Shown here one piece after another: positions 40,551 to 53,710 of a stretch of DNA of 64,000 bases. The number at the start of each line of letters is the position of its first letter. Position 1 is the first letter of the stretch. Below the pieces are notes generated by a model that searched no databases, was not told the origin of the DNA, and saw nothing but the letters and a program-made list of their open reading frames with translations. Position numbers and translations under genes: made by a program. Source of the stretch: Thuidium tamariscinum (taxonomy: Eukaryota > Streptophyta > Bryopsida > Hypnales > Thuidiaceae); assembly GCA_947034885.2 (NCBI GenBank), contig OX344751.2, positions 8,804,001 through 8,868,000 of the forward strand. The letters run 5' to 3'.

Positions 40551-40935
40551 AACATTTTTGGACACATGTAACCATAAAAAAAATTGTACGTTGGTTTGAG
40601 AGGATGTAAAATGGAATTTCCACTAAGAATATTGTAAGATATTAATGTTTGAGTTTTCACAACCCCTTTTTTGGGCCCTACAAAAAAAATTAGGCAATTG
40701 CACTTCACAAGGTCACATTGGTATGAAAAAATATTCAAAATGGTGGTTACTCTCTGGATTCATTCTACAAGGCAAATTAGCTAGATGCATAAAAAATGTC
40801 AAACCATTTGGAGTTGTACAACATACAAGAAAAATAATGATGAGTAGAAAGAAGTAGAAAATGGTGTAAAAAAACAAAATTGTTAATCATTTATTTACAC
40901 AAATTAAAAATGCCAATACCTATGGTTGTAATGTT
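40551..40935 (-). mobile_element. piggyBac-type MITE fragment in left MULE arm
   Basis: Starts abruptly in mid-element (ACATTTTTGGACACATGTAA). It follows the family order to about 40,935: CACTTCACAAGGTCACATT, AAATGGTGGTTACTCTCTG, CATTTGGAGTTGTACAACAT. The TTAA and the terminal CCCCTAAAG are missing on both sides. Up to about 40,797 it also pairs with the right arm. Confidence 0.6.
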
Positions 40936-41132
40936 AACATTGATAATGATGTGTTTGTATACATATTATTTTTAATATATTTCACATAATTTCTATAATT
41001 GTCTTAAGTAGTGAATTTATGAAAATTATAATTTGTATACTACAACTCAATTGCTTAATCAATAAAGTAGGCAATTATATTTAAATACCAAAATATAGAA
41101 ATATTGTCTTGTACCAAGTACATTATTTTGCA

Positions 41133-44100
41133 TCAAGTACATTTCAATTGTTTATCACAATTACGGCAAGATACTATTGTATCACCTTTTTCTATCATAG
41201 TTTTAGTGAAGCATATATCACAAAGTACTTTTGGAATTCTTGGGAAAATAGTCCTCTTCCGTTTTGAAGTAGACACCAATTTGTGAGGTGGATGTGTCAA
41301 TATAGGTCGGTGTTGGCTTGAAAGTGAAATTTTGTCTTCTTCAATTATAGCCTTTTTCTTGGAAATCCTACCATGTCCCATTCTTGTACGTTGCACATTC
41401 TCTTGAATAGATAATATAGATCCTTTTGATGGAAGTGCAATAGAAGAAGGTCTTGCAAACGAAAAAGGCTCTGTGATTGAATTCATGCATTTCTTCATGA
41501 TATCAATCTTGTACTTCATTTCATCGTTCCCATATTTTCCAACATTAGACTTCAATTTCAAAAATACATCCTCCATTTCACATATAACTTGTAGAAATTC
41601 TTCTTCCTCATCATTGTCTGGTATACTATCACTCATGACGTCTTCATTGTTGACTTCTTCAAATGTAGGAAGAATGGGAGGTTCTACTCTTGTACTTGAA
41701 GATGGGGATTCTTCATCATTGAAGGATGGATAATATTTTTTTACTATCAATTGCACTGCAAGTATATGCTTACAAGTTGATGCGGGAGAAGCACAGTCAC
41801 AAAAATGAGTACTGAGGGAAACAATGTACCTAGTGTGTAAAGAAGTCTCACTTGAAATACGAAATATTCCTTGTTCTACATTGAGTACTTCAAATACAGT
41901 CTGTAAATCGCTTTCATACTTCTTGAAAAGTCTCTCACCACTTGCTAGACGACGTTGATGAAGTTTATCATTTGCTCTTTTTGAGAACCTCCCTGAATCA
42001 CCTACATTTTCCAAGTGTAAATAAAAATGATTCACAATAATGAAACTCTCTTACTTTAGAAATACCTAAAGGAAAAATCAATCACATTACAAATACTTAC
42101 TTATAGCTTGAACTTGTTTGAAGTGATCTATTAAGGTAGGCCCTCCAATACGACTTCCATCCGCAGCACTTCCAATGATGGCAACAATTAAATCTCGAAT
42201 TGATCGATTGACTTTGCCTTGAAGAAGAGTGTATTTAATCCACTCCCAATGCCTCTCAACATGATTTGTAGTGTCCATGCCTCCATATGAGAAAAGTCTT
42301 CCAAATTTTGGCCACATTGTCCTCCAAGGCACTCCACTATCTGTCCATCCACACCTCATATATTCTTCCACCCCAAGAATGTGCTCAAAGTCTGCATAAA
42401 ATTTTCTCAAGTTCTCTTCAAAATGATCTTCACGTGGGCAATTCAATAGTACATGTAGACTTTGCCAAATTTTATCTTTCTCTACTCTAGGGACACGAGT
42501 CAAAAGGTTCTCACTCCAAGCCTTCATGGCATGAAACCAACATAATAATACTCGCCCTGCAATTTGTTCTTCACCAAGTCTTCCATGTTTCCAACAATGA
42601 GGATCATTGTTGCAAATATAGTTGATAGCATTTAATGATGTCTTGCATTTATCAATAATAATTGTTGATGGCCTTATGTCTCCCATATTAGAAAAAACAT
42701 GTGTTAGTGCAAGCTGTATTGCTATTCCTTCATGACCCGCTTCTTTATCTTTAGTACATAGCATGTAGAAAATGGGCATGGCTTTTCCATCCTGGTTTGG
42801 AACAACTGCAGCATATAGAGGTAAGTCATATTGATTTGTTTTGAAAGTTGAATCAAATGCCCATGATTGCCCCTTAGAAAACCTTTTAGCATTTGTTCTC
42901 ATAAAATCATCTTGTATTACCACAACAAATGGTCTTCGCTTTGGATCTTCATGAGTTGGACAATATTCTTGGTAGAAAATCACTTTCTCTTGTTTTTGAA
43001 GCCTTAAGATTTCAACATTGGCGGCATCCCAATCATCTATCCTCAATGCATCTAGAAAAACAACAAGAAATATATATAGTCAAATATCATGAAACAAATA
43101 CATGTAAAAATATGCATTTAAAATAAAGAATGAAGGAAGGACATACCATTAAGTCTGATGAAGTATGAAAGTTGTTCAACTTCCTTTGGGATAAGAAAAA
43201 ATCGATATGTTGCCCGCTCCAAGTCTTCAACCATTGCTTGTATCTTTATTTCTTCTCTAACAGACGCCAAAGCAATAGTCGATGTAGAAATCATGTGTTT
43301 TAAGTTCTCAATTGCCAAAGAAACAACTAGTGGATGAACGGGTAGAAACATTTTGTCAACTTCTGTACCCGATTGATGTCCGCTATGTTTGGTATGTACA
43401 AATATAGTAGCTTCGGTAGGGATATTGACTTGTGTAGAGCTTTCTCCCATCTCAAGAGGTACCATAACTTTTATTTGGAACTCACAATCACACTTCATTG
43501 ACTTCTTCTCTCTTCTTATTGTTGACGTAGAAATATTTTCTTCTTTTCTCCTCTTTCGTGACCTTTTTTTCCCACCTCTATGACAACGATAATATGTAAT
43601 CTTGTAATGCTTTGTAAGCATTGTGTAATACACACGACGTACTACAACATGAGTCTTACAAATGTCATTAAGTGTGTTATCAACAATGTTAGAAGGAATT
43701 TTGTGAACTTCATCCCATAATTGTGTTTCTTGGCAATTTGGACAAGATTTAATACAATTTTCAATGTAAGATTGAGCAATGCCTCCAAGCCTTTGGTCTG
43801 TGCTCCATTTGCTTCGTATAGAAGACGTTGTGCCATGTAGAGATAAGTGCTTACCACTAGGATCAAGATGGGAATTTGACACTATAGATGACCAATTTTC
43901 AATATGACCAATTTCTCGTTGTTTCATATCTAATAAAGGTGAAAGACCAACTCCATCACTAGTTTCTATAAACTTCAAACTCTTTTGAAGTTTGATCCAT
44001 CGGTCCTCGGTGTGCATGACATCATTGACATCTATAGGTCTTCCATGACTTGTAAGAAGCGGACGAAAGTTTCCATCTACTTCACGGATCTCATGGAAAG

Positions 44101-44428
44101 TAGGATACCTCTCTTTTTGTAAACAATCGATCATAAGATTCCTACTAGCAAGAGAAAATTGAACAAATTTTGGAGAAGACTCTATAGAAACATGATTAAA
44201 AGAAGGTTTTGGTAGCTCATCTATAGAGTAAGATAAGTCCGTTGTTGCCAAGCTCAAGTTCCATCCACCACCTTCATCAAATATTTCTTCCATGTCTTCA
44301 TCAAACCCATCATCAGATTCAAAATCTGATAAATGGAAGTAGGCATCTTCACAAGTTGAAGAATAAGTGCCTCCCTCACTTCCAGAAGCTCCATATATTA
44401 TATCTTCTACTCCTACAACATATTCCAA
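41133..44428 (-). CDS. SWIM-type MULE transposase
   Basis: Three exons, 44428-43147, 43051-42101 and 42001-41133, GT-AG and in phase, about 1,030 codons without a stop. Exon 1: an acidic N-terminus, then cysteine-rich zinc-binding-like parts (CPNCQ; YRCHRGG...KCDCEF) likely to bind DNA. Exon 2: the catalytic DDE domain of MULE type, with Asp in SWAFDSTFKTN (about residue 494), Asp in STIIIDKCKT and Glu in NHVERHWEWIKY; CWFHAMKAW is also typical. Exon 3: a SWIM zinc finger (CDCASPASTCKH), an acidic linker and a C-terminal LCDICF...CRNCD pair of CxxC motifs. Its role is cutting and joining at the element ends in the nucleus. The start is uncertain: codon 1 here is TTG and the first in-frame ATG is at 44,293. 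An ATG at 44,490 opens MEGGNELNEL, which is one base out of frame with exon 1. The exon 3 acceptor could also be 9 bases further in. Confidence 0.88.
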
Positions 44429-44966
44429 ATCATCTTCAAAATCAGAAGGATAATAACTATTAACTCATTTAACTCATTGCCTCCTTCCATGATTATTACA
44501 ACACTTCCACGTCTTATACTATTAGAATATAGTAAATGGTAAATATGAACAGAATATGAATTTATGAACATAAACGTTTTATGAAGAAATCAAGGCACCA
44601 AACTACTCAAAGAAATGAGTTCTTAAAGACAATCTCTTCACCTTCAAGTTCCGTCTTATAAATAGAGATTTAAAAGTAAAAGCTAGTTAAATTTAAAATA
44701 AAAGTGGACTACTTTTCTATTCTTATTTTCCTTTTTTTTAGAATAGTCTACAAAAGTAAAAGTATTCATTACATCTTATCCCAAGCTTGCCTTATCCAAT
44801 TATTGATCTTCTACTTAGAATTATTGTACTTAGAGTAATAGTGAATTTGGAAAATTACCTATATAGTATAATACATTTGTTCCAAGGAAAATTTTAAATA
44901 GGGTACAATAGCTAGACAATTCCAATCCTAGCTAAGTTGCACAATTCACTTTAGAGCCGAAATTAA

Positions 44967-45794
44967 TTAATTCCTAGATGCTTGGACTATTTTTTGACAA
45001 TATAGCAGTTTTGCGTAGCTTACTACAAAATACAAATGGAGTTTTTTTGTTTTGTTTTTGAAATATTCACCAAACATTTTCCCAAGCACTAGTTTTGAGG
45101 ACCAAAAATCTCCATAACTTTTGAGTATATAGTTGAGATGTTATTGTACGATGTGTAGATTTCATCGCTTAATTGCTTAATAGGAAGCTCAAGCAATTTA
45201 GAAAAATTCTTTAAGAAACACTATTTAAAAAAATAGTTTCTAGATTTATACATGTGTGGAAAATTTTGAATCATTCCATTTTGAATTAAAAAATGAAATT
45301 TAGGAGGAGTTTAAGTTTTTGGATAGTAATGGATAAGTTTTCTATTATACAATTCAATTTAGAGCCGTTTGTTCATTTCAATTTTCAATGTTCTTGTAAA
45401 GAAAATAAAAAATTGCATGTACATTGTTTATTAAAAAATGAAATTTAGAAGGAGTTTATTTTTTATGTATCTAGCTAACTTGCCTTGTAGAATGAATCTA
45501 GAGAGTAACCACCATTTTGAATATTTTTTCATACCACCGTGACCTTGTGAAGTGCAATTGCCTAATTTTTTTGTAGAGCCCAAAAAAGGGGTTGTGAAAA
45601 CTCAAACATTAATATCTTACAATGTTCTTTGTAGAAATTCCATTTCACATCCTCTCAAACCAACGTACAAAAAAATCCTATGATTACATGTATCCGAAAA
45701 TGTACATTTCAAAAAATAAAATGGATCTAGTACTAGACATGGTAGTTTCGGAGCATTTTGGATGAAAACATAGTCAAATACATTTAGGAATTAA
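44967..45794 (+). mobile_element. piggyBac-type MITE inside the MULE
   Basis: TTAA at 44,967-44,970 and 45,791-45,794 flanks 820 bp. The ends TTCCTAGATG and CATTTAGGAA are inverted copies of each other and cousins of CCCCTAAAG. The interior follows the family order (TTTTTTGACAATATAGCAG, ATGGAGTTTTTTTG, GTGACCTTGTGAAGTGCAAT, GATGAAAACATAGTCAAA) but lacks a middle block, so this copy has suffered a deletion. Confidence 0.65.
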
Positions 45795-45968
45795 TAATGA
45801 ACTAATTTTAATTTTTCCACTATTTTTGTAGCTACAAGTTTCTCATCTACATTTTTTATTATTCTTATTTTAAATTTTTGTGCTTTCTACACTTAACCCC
45901 TATAGTAAATGCCCAAGGCACCAAAATGTGGTTTTGAAGCAACTTTGAAGTTAAATGAAGTCTTACCA

Positions 45969-46844
45969 CTTTTCTATTTTGAGTAGTTTATAATTTTTGA
46001 AGATTCTTTTTAAAGTCTAGTTTTTGAAGTCAATAATCCAATTTTGAAAATGAATGATTATGATTTTTCTATTCAAGATTTAGTGCTAGAGTAACCATTG
46101 CAATCTTGATATTCCATAGTGTTAAGGACTCTTGGAAATGAGCCTCAAATACACTAGATTTTAGAAAAAAAAGTCACACTACAAATTCATTTAAAAAAAT
46201 TGTAGAGTAGATTTTGAGAAGCCATAAATTGATTTGGATTAGGTTTGTTAGGCCCTTGAACCTCAAATTTTTTTTGGTGACCAACTTTTAAGATTTGACA
46301 TGCAAAAAGAGAGCTCAAGGATTTTCATAGTTTTTACACCCTCATGATCAAACATTATAATCTTTCAATCCATAAGTGATATTGTTGTGTTTTCTTTTCC
46401 TATGTCATCTCTAACATGTCTACTTTGAATTTGTACGGTTACAATTTAAAAAAAAATTGATTCAACTTATCAAAATGCTGGATTTTTGTTCAATTTAGAG
46501 CAAATTCCAAGAAGCTCAAAACAGGCCTTGTGCTTTCTACATTTACCCTAAACCCCAATATTGGAGGTCCATTTGAAATAAAGAAAACTTGCCATAACTC
46601 TGTGATGAGAAAAGCAAAGGGGAAGAGGGGTCAGCTCCTGGAGCGACAAGGTCCAGGCGAGCTGGGTGCCTTAAGACAATCGGGCGGGCAAGCTGGGTCT
46701 CCCTGATGGGGGGCTTGCGGGGCTGGAGACTTGGGGCAGGGGGACTCCGGGGTGGCAGGAGGCTTGGGGGCGGGCGGGGCGTTAAAGTTTACGGGCCGGG
46801 CACCCAGGCGGAACCCCAAAACGCCTTGGGACTTAGTGCCGAGG
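45969..46844 (-). repeat. MULE terminal inverted repeat, right
   Basis: An 876 bp arm, the inverse complement of 39,675-40,550, with the same length to the base. Confidence 0.93.
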
Positions 46845-46853
46845 GTAGCCACC
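46845..46853. repeat. 9 bp target duplication, right
   Basis: GTAGCCACC, identical to 39,666-39,674. Confidence 0.95.
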
Positions 46854-47007
46854 TCGAAATGTAAGCACAAAGGGGAAAATGGATAGAATCATCCACAGTG
46901 CAAGTTCATCCATAAAATCATCCAAACATTGACAAATCTAGATTTTTTTTTAAAAAGGATTAGGTGATTTCATTCATTTTTTCAAACATTTCTCTTGGTG
47001 TCAACCT

Positions 47008-47954
47008 TTAACCCCTACAAGTTTTTGACTACATTTTCACCCAAAACATTCCAAAACTATCATTTTGAGTACCAACACCAACTTCTAGAAAGAAATAACA
47101 ATTTTGGATACATGTAACTATAGGAACATCTAGTCAACTAGTTCCAAAAGATGTAGAACAAATTTCAAAAATTTCGTCCATGTAGATTGCAAGATATGAG
47201 CGTTTCAATTGACAAATATTCTTTTTTTAACCCTGTGGAACCCTTGGCAAGTGCACTTCAAATGGTCACATTTGTTTGAAAAAATATCCACAATGGTGGT
47301 TACACTTTGAATTTGTTCTTCAAAGCAAGTAGGCTACATACTTGAAAATTTTCAAATCATTTGAAATTGTACAACACATACTTAGGAAAAAAATAATAAA
47401 TAGGAAGAAGTGGAGTATAATCCAAAATACTAAATCATTAATAATTTATTTATGGAATTGAAAATTGCCAATCCCAATGGTTTTCATGTTGTAATAAACA
47501 ACCTACATCTAATGCTTCTATTTATTTTTCCAAAAATATAAAAAATTGAGTTAAGTAAAGAATTCCAAACTTTTTTGTAGACTAATAGAGATTCTATAAC
47601 TACCTTCAATCCCTCATAAATTTTGACTCATTGATCAAAATAGAATGATTCAAAGCATTCCATGTAGATATAAATCTAAAAACAAATTTCAAATTTTATT
47701 TCTTGAAAAAATAATTGTTAAAGAAGGTTTTTTTTGCTACTTGGGTTGCCTACCAAGCAATGAAAACTACATATCATACAATAGCTTCTTAACTATGTAG
47801 TTAAAAGTCATGAAAATTGTTGGGCCTTAAAGGTACACCTCGGGAAATATTTTGTACAAATTTCAAAAAATAAAAAATAAAAACTCCATTGGTAGTGAGC
47901 TACCTAAAATTGATGTATTGCCGAAAAAACGCAGTTTAGTGCTTTAGGGGTTAA
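47008..47954 (-). mobile_element. piggyBac-type MITE
   Basis: TTAA (47,008-47,011), CCCCTACAAG, a 939 bp element, GCTTTAGGGG, TTAA (47,951-47,954). It lies in the opposite orientation to the copies at 13,991 and 49,667. No coding frame is present. TTAA plus ends starting CCC is the rule for piggyBac superfamily elements. Confidence 0.75.
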
Positions 47955-49662
47955 AGGTTGAATTACCTTATAGAAAAGGAGAGAGTGTCAAATAACTTTT
48001 CCATTTATAGTCTTTTCTTCTAAAAATGTTTTAGTACAAAGTTCAATATGATATAGCAAGTGTGATGTGGTAGGAAATTGCTACTTAACAATCTAGATTC
48101 AAATGTATGCCTTATTTGTTGAAATTTTTTAAGAACTCCAAAGTGTAGTTTAGCATTTTGGTCACATCTTTTGTGCTTTGAAAACAATCAAACTATTTTG
48201 TATCTTTCAAAAAATTTAGTGCTTTTTCACTAAAAGCTACCAAATCCAAGCATGATTGAAATGGAGAACAAGAAATTTCTAGTTTAAGGCATGCAATCTC
48301 CCCAAGCTTACATGTCTAGAAGGACATAATAGTTTGATTAAATTGGATAGTTCTACTATATTTGACTAATAATTTTTATTCTAAAAGATTTCAAACAATT
48401 TTAGACCTCCTAGTTATAATATATTGTATAAAATAAGGATTACTAATCAAAGTCAACTTTTACATGGTTAACTCCTATAATTTGAAGATCTAAATGATAG
48501 ACTTCTTTTTTGCAAAATGCCTTATTCTGTACATAGGCCCTTGCTTTCAAAGATCCTCTAACTCTACCATCCAATAATGCATTTACTCACCAATAGCATT
48601 CAAGGAGCATTTTTGATATTGCATTTTTCAAATAATTCTTCTATTCACAAGACCAACAAAACTTTTAGGGGTTAAAGAAGCTAGTGCCAATATCAAAGAC
48701 GGAGTAAGATTTGGGTGAAAAAATCACAAAAAAAATTTGGCTAGCAAAGACAAAGTGAAGAGCTTCCTCACTAAAGCCTTGTTGTTGGTAGTTGTATAAG
48801 GCCTAACTCATCTAATTGTGATTTGGTTCTAAACTAACCTTTACAAGTTATTGAGTAAAATGTAATGTATTTATAAGAAACCCAAGATTGATTCATTTTC
48901 CTATACTTTGAAAAATTCATATTTTATTATTTTCTTTTTGAAATTGCATTCTCTATTCACCTAATGTCCACTATTGATTCCCATCAAGATTCAAGAGAGA
49001 ATTTAGATAATTCAATCATAAAAAATATATTCATAACACTTGTTTAGATGATTATAACTATAGGTATATTAATTAGTGTATTACAGTGAGTTCAACTAAT
49101 TTTGCCATGATTTTAGAATTATCACCTAAATTGGTGGATTGTCTTAAGTCAAGTAAAGTGCAACATCAAAGTTCATAGGGTACCTTAAGAAGACACCAAC
49201 TTTTTTAGAGTGCATTCACATTGAGGAGTACTTGAGCTTTAAAAGGAACTTATAGCTTTCAATATGAGAGAGAGACAACAAGTTGATATTAGACCAACCT
49301 TTTTTCTTTCATTTTAAAAAAGATTTTAAAACAACCATTGTGTGCAAATTTTAGTAAAGCAAAATGTTTCTACATACATACATTTCTTTAACATGAAATC
49401 ACTGTCTAATTAGATTCATATGTGCTTCATCTATAACTAGCAATTTCATCTTATTTTTGAAGAATTTTTAAAAATTGGTCAAGAAAACAATATTAATCAT
49501 TAAAAACAATAGAAATAAAGTTTAAACTCAATTCCTTACAAAATCAGAGATTTACACACATGTTTGCCTAAGTGTGTATGTTTGATAGCAATTCCTACAG
49601 AAGTTGTATCTACAAAGCAAAAAATGACTATTTTACAAGAATTAAGGGTTGCCTACTACAAT
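47955..49662. other. AT-rich gene-free stretch
   Basis: No gene recognised. An AGGGGTTAAAG phrase near 48,667 is a lone match to the piggyBac-type end without a partner. Confidence 0.5.
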
Positions 49663-50595
49663 TTAACCCCTAAAGGACCAACATGCTTTTTTTGGCAACA
49701 TAACTATTTTGAGCAAGTACGTAGGACTAGAGATTTTCATGTTTTGGGATCAAAATTTAATAAAAGGTGTGGGCAAGGAATATCTTCAAAGCCCAACAAT
49801 TTTCATGACTTTTGCCTACATGGTTAAAAAGTTATCACTTGATATGTTGTTTATTTTTCAACTTGGTCAGTTCAGGTAGATCATAAAAAATCACTTTTTT
49901 TGGAAAAAAAAAATTGAAATTGGTTTTATAGATTTATACATATGTAGAAAATTTTGAATCATTCCATTTGGACTAATGAATCAAAAGTTATGAAGAGTTT
50001 TAGTTTGCTGGTAGTTATGGATTCTCTACTCTAAAATAAACTTTGAAGTCTTTTATGTTATTTAATTTTCAATATTTTTGGAAAAAAATAAAAAAATTGG
50101 GTGTAGATTGTTTATTACAACATTTGAACCATTGGAATTGGCAAGTTTCAATTTCACAAATAAATTCTTAACAATTTAGTAATTTGAATCATTCTCTATT
50201 TTTTTTTATTTACTATTTTTTTCCTATATGTTTTCCAATTCCAAATGTTTTGAAATTTTTCAAGCATGTAGCCGACTTGCCTTGGAGAATGAATCCAAAG
50301 AAGCACTACCATTTTGGACTTTCTTTCATGAAAGTATGAGCTTGTAAAGTGCAGCTGTCCGAATTTTTGCTATCGTAAAAAAAAGATTTTTGTAATTTTG
50401 AACACTAATATCTTGTAATCCACATGGTAGAAATTTCTGAAATTTTTTCCTCATCTTTTCAAACCAGCATACTACAAGATCCTACAATTATATGCATCTA
50501 AAAACAATATTTTCCAAATATTTGGTACTTGTGTTAGAAATGGCAGTTTTAGAGGGTTTTTGGTGAAAACATAGTCAAAGAACTTTAGGGGTTAA
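49663..50595 (+). mobile_element. piggyBac-type MITE
   Basis: TTAA (49,663-49,666), CCCCTAAAGGACCAACATGC, 925 bp, ACTTTAGGGG, TTAA (50,592-50,595). Both ends are intact and inverted. It shares internal order with the copies at 13,991, 47,012 and 53,715. Confidence 0.78.
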
Positions 50596-53500
50596 AGAAG
50601 AGATAATACAAGCATATTTAGCCTTGGTAAGTCTTATGAAAAACAAGACGTTTTGATATTCATAAATGAATATAATGAGTGGTATATGGCAAATTTTTCA
50701 AATATAGACTTCTTTTTTAAGAGAATTGAACCAATCATACTATGTTATAGCAAAATGATTGTGAAGTATTGGAGTATGACCCTTAAATTACTTGTCAAAT
50801 CATGAAGTTTGTTTTGTATAGCCATAAGGATTATTCTTTGTTATATATAAAGTTTTTGTTTAGTGATGACTATAGTTTACTATTATATTTTCTAAAAATG
50901 CTAAAATTTTGAATTATTATTACCATTTGTCTACTTTTAACATGTTTTTGTCTATCACATTAATGAATTGCAAGAGTGCAAATTGTTTGTGTGATTTACC
51001 TTTGAATTCAAACCTAATAATCTCCTAAGAATTATTCCAATACTATAGATTTATTGGTCATTTGAAGTACCTTCAATAGCTATTGCAACAATCACTATGG
51101 AACTAGCAATATAATATTGTGTAGTATAGATATCAATGATATGATATGGTCAATTGTTACAATTATATCATGTAATATTTGTAAATTGAAATCTTATAGT
51201 TGAAAAGTAATAAAGTATAAAGGATTAATAATATATAACATTTGTCATTAAAATTTTAAGGCTAAATTTCAAATGTAAATAAAATTTGAAAGGAAACAAT
51301 TAAAATATTTAATTTTAAATCTATTTTATGCAAGTCATTGATAATGTTTTTGTTTATTTGATGAAAATAAAAATAAAAATAATAATATTTGACTCCTATT
51401 GTATAGAATTGTCTATACTATTAAAATAGATGATTATTTGTTTATTTGTGTCTTTGTGATAACATTACATTAGAATCTTAGTGATCATTGGGCTACCTAA
51501 GGCACACTTGATAACATCAAAAAGCCTTAGGCAAGGGGGTACATGGGAGAGAGTTTACAACATTTTGCCCTATGGAGTGAAAGATATTGATAGACCAAAT
51601 TTTAATCCCACCAAAAATTTAAAAATTATAGATGGAAAGCAATTGAGCTATATTGTTGATGGCTTTCTTTTTCTTTATAAAAAGAATTTTATCTTTGAAA
51701 TTTGTTTGCCAATATTTTCTTTTTATATGTGTAAAAAAACTAGAAAATAAAAATGTAATATGAAAATTGATATGAGACAAGATATTGAATGTCATTTCTA
51801 TGGGTAAATTTACTATCCTTTAGTGAATTGAAAAATGGGTATGAAAGAAGCCATAAAGAGAAGTTAGCCATCACTTTTAGAGCAATAAAAATTGACAAAC
51901 TAATGGTTGTAGCAACAATATAAAGTTGAGCTTTAAAGCACACTAGCATGAAATAACATTAGGTGAGTTTCATGATTGCAATGAAATGCCAAAAATTGAG
52001 AATGATAAATATATAGTTACAATTATATTTTTCAATTGGTAAAAATTTAACTACTATGACAAACTTTCATTAATGGTAATTAGCCATAGTGGTCTTGCTT
52101 TGTCTTTTTTTTATAGATCAAAATGTAATATGGGGGGATACTCTCACTACATTTGGGGAACCCACGTGCGGCAGAGGGGGATTTTTTACCAATTGAAAAT
52201 TACAATTGTAACTATTTACCTCTTAAGCAACATTAAAAGAGCCCCTATCATTACCTAATGCAAAAAAATATCCTATATAATCATCCATATCATTACTTAT
52301 ATTATATTGGTCAATGCAATTTTTTTTAGCCTATATTTTTTGCAAGTAAAAAAACTAAATAAAAAACTAATGAGAAAGTAAAAGTGACAAGAAAAAAGTT
52401 CATAGAAAAAAAGATTTAATTTCTAAACACCAATTAGCATGCATGAATCAAATACAAAACATTAGACTTGAAAGCCATACTCAACAATTAGAAGCCATAT
52501 GAAGAATGTATTCAAAACACAAAGCTGAAGTCAATGAAAGTACTAAATGTGCAAAGTACTGAAAATGTGCCTCAATGTCAAAATGCAAACAAGAAAAAAT
52601 GACTCCTAGCAAATGAAAAAAACTACAATAGCAACCCCCTGCTGCATTTTTGATACACACTTATACATTTGAAAAAAAACATTCAATCTACCATTTGCCA
52701 CTCAACAGCTACTTTAAAACTCTAGGTCTATGAAATCGCACCTTCATCCATTGATTTGGAGTTTCATCTTGTAACTTTGACATATGAATACCCTACGCTC
52801 GAGTCAGATTTGTCAAAAATTAATTCAAAATTAATTAAATATGGCACATGATGAAATTTTCAGAAATCATAACATGACAAGTTTGATAGTGTAGAAAAGA
52901 TTAACGAAAATAATTTGAAATCTTAAAAAAAAATTTGATGAAAAATTAAATATTATATTATCCATGTGTTTCAAAAAATCAACAAATCATATAAAATAAT
53001 ACTCCATATATTATGTTGTAAAGCCTTAAGACTTGATTGTAAAGCCTTGATTTTAGCTTAAGAACTAATAGTATGGCCTTCATTACTCAAACCTAATAGT
53101 AAAGCCTTGATTAATCCTGAGTAGAGCAAAATTCTGGAAAGCCTGCCTTATTTTAGCCCTGTAAAACAACATTTTGTAAAGCCTCCATCATGTTGAGCTT
53201 ACAATGTGGTAAAGCAAGAGGACCATAGCTACAATTAACAAAATATTCCCAATTACAATAAATCAAATCCTGAAAATTCTAAATGGGGTGATTGAAAGGG
53301 AAATTTAAGCAAAAAGAAAAGATTTTGTATAGAGTATGATAAATCTGCCACCAACATATGGTACTATACTATAAGTTTGATATAGTATTATATTGTAATT
53401 TTGACGTATGTAGTATAAACAAACCCTACTTAATACAATTTATTGGATCTAATTCTTTTGCTCCTAAATTACATGTATCTAAAAATTAATGGATCATATT

Positions 53501-53710
53501 TTTTGGCTACCTACTTTACTTATAATGGACTTGCCATTTTTCATATCCCCTATTTTATATGTAATTTTTTTCTAAGTACTTATAAATATTACCCAAAATG
53601 AATTAAATCCATCCTATATTTTACTGCATGTAGGTTGCTAAAATGCGGGAAGTGTCCCTCGTGAAATGTAACTACCAAAACTAATTCCAATTAATTGGTT
53701 GATAGTCACG
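50596..53710. other. AT-rich gene-free stretch
   Basis: Nothing gene-like. Near 53,020-53,190 the phrase GTAAAGCCT(T/C) recurs about six times at irregular spacing, a weak simple repeat. Confidence 0.5.

Larger units (their letters stand above)
39675..46844 (-). mobile_element. Full-length Mutator-like element (MULE)
   Basis: 7,170 bp bounded by CCTCGGCACTAAG and its inverse. It has a perfect 9 bp target duplication (GTAGCCACC), the hallmark of Mutator-type transposition. Outer inverted repeats are 876 bp each (39,675-40,550 and 45,969-46,844); I saw no differences by eye. It carries one transposase gene on the minus strand. Near-identical arms, an exact duplication and long open exons imply recent insertion. 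The outer 230 bp of each arm is strongly GC-rich (poly-C and CCCGCC phrases) while the rest is AT-rich. The inner part of both arms carries piggyBac-type MITE sequence. Confidence 0.95.
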
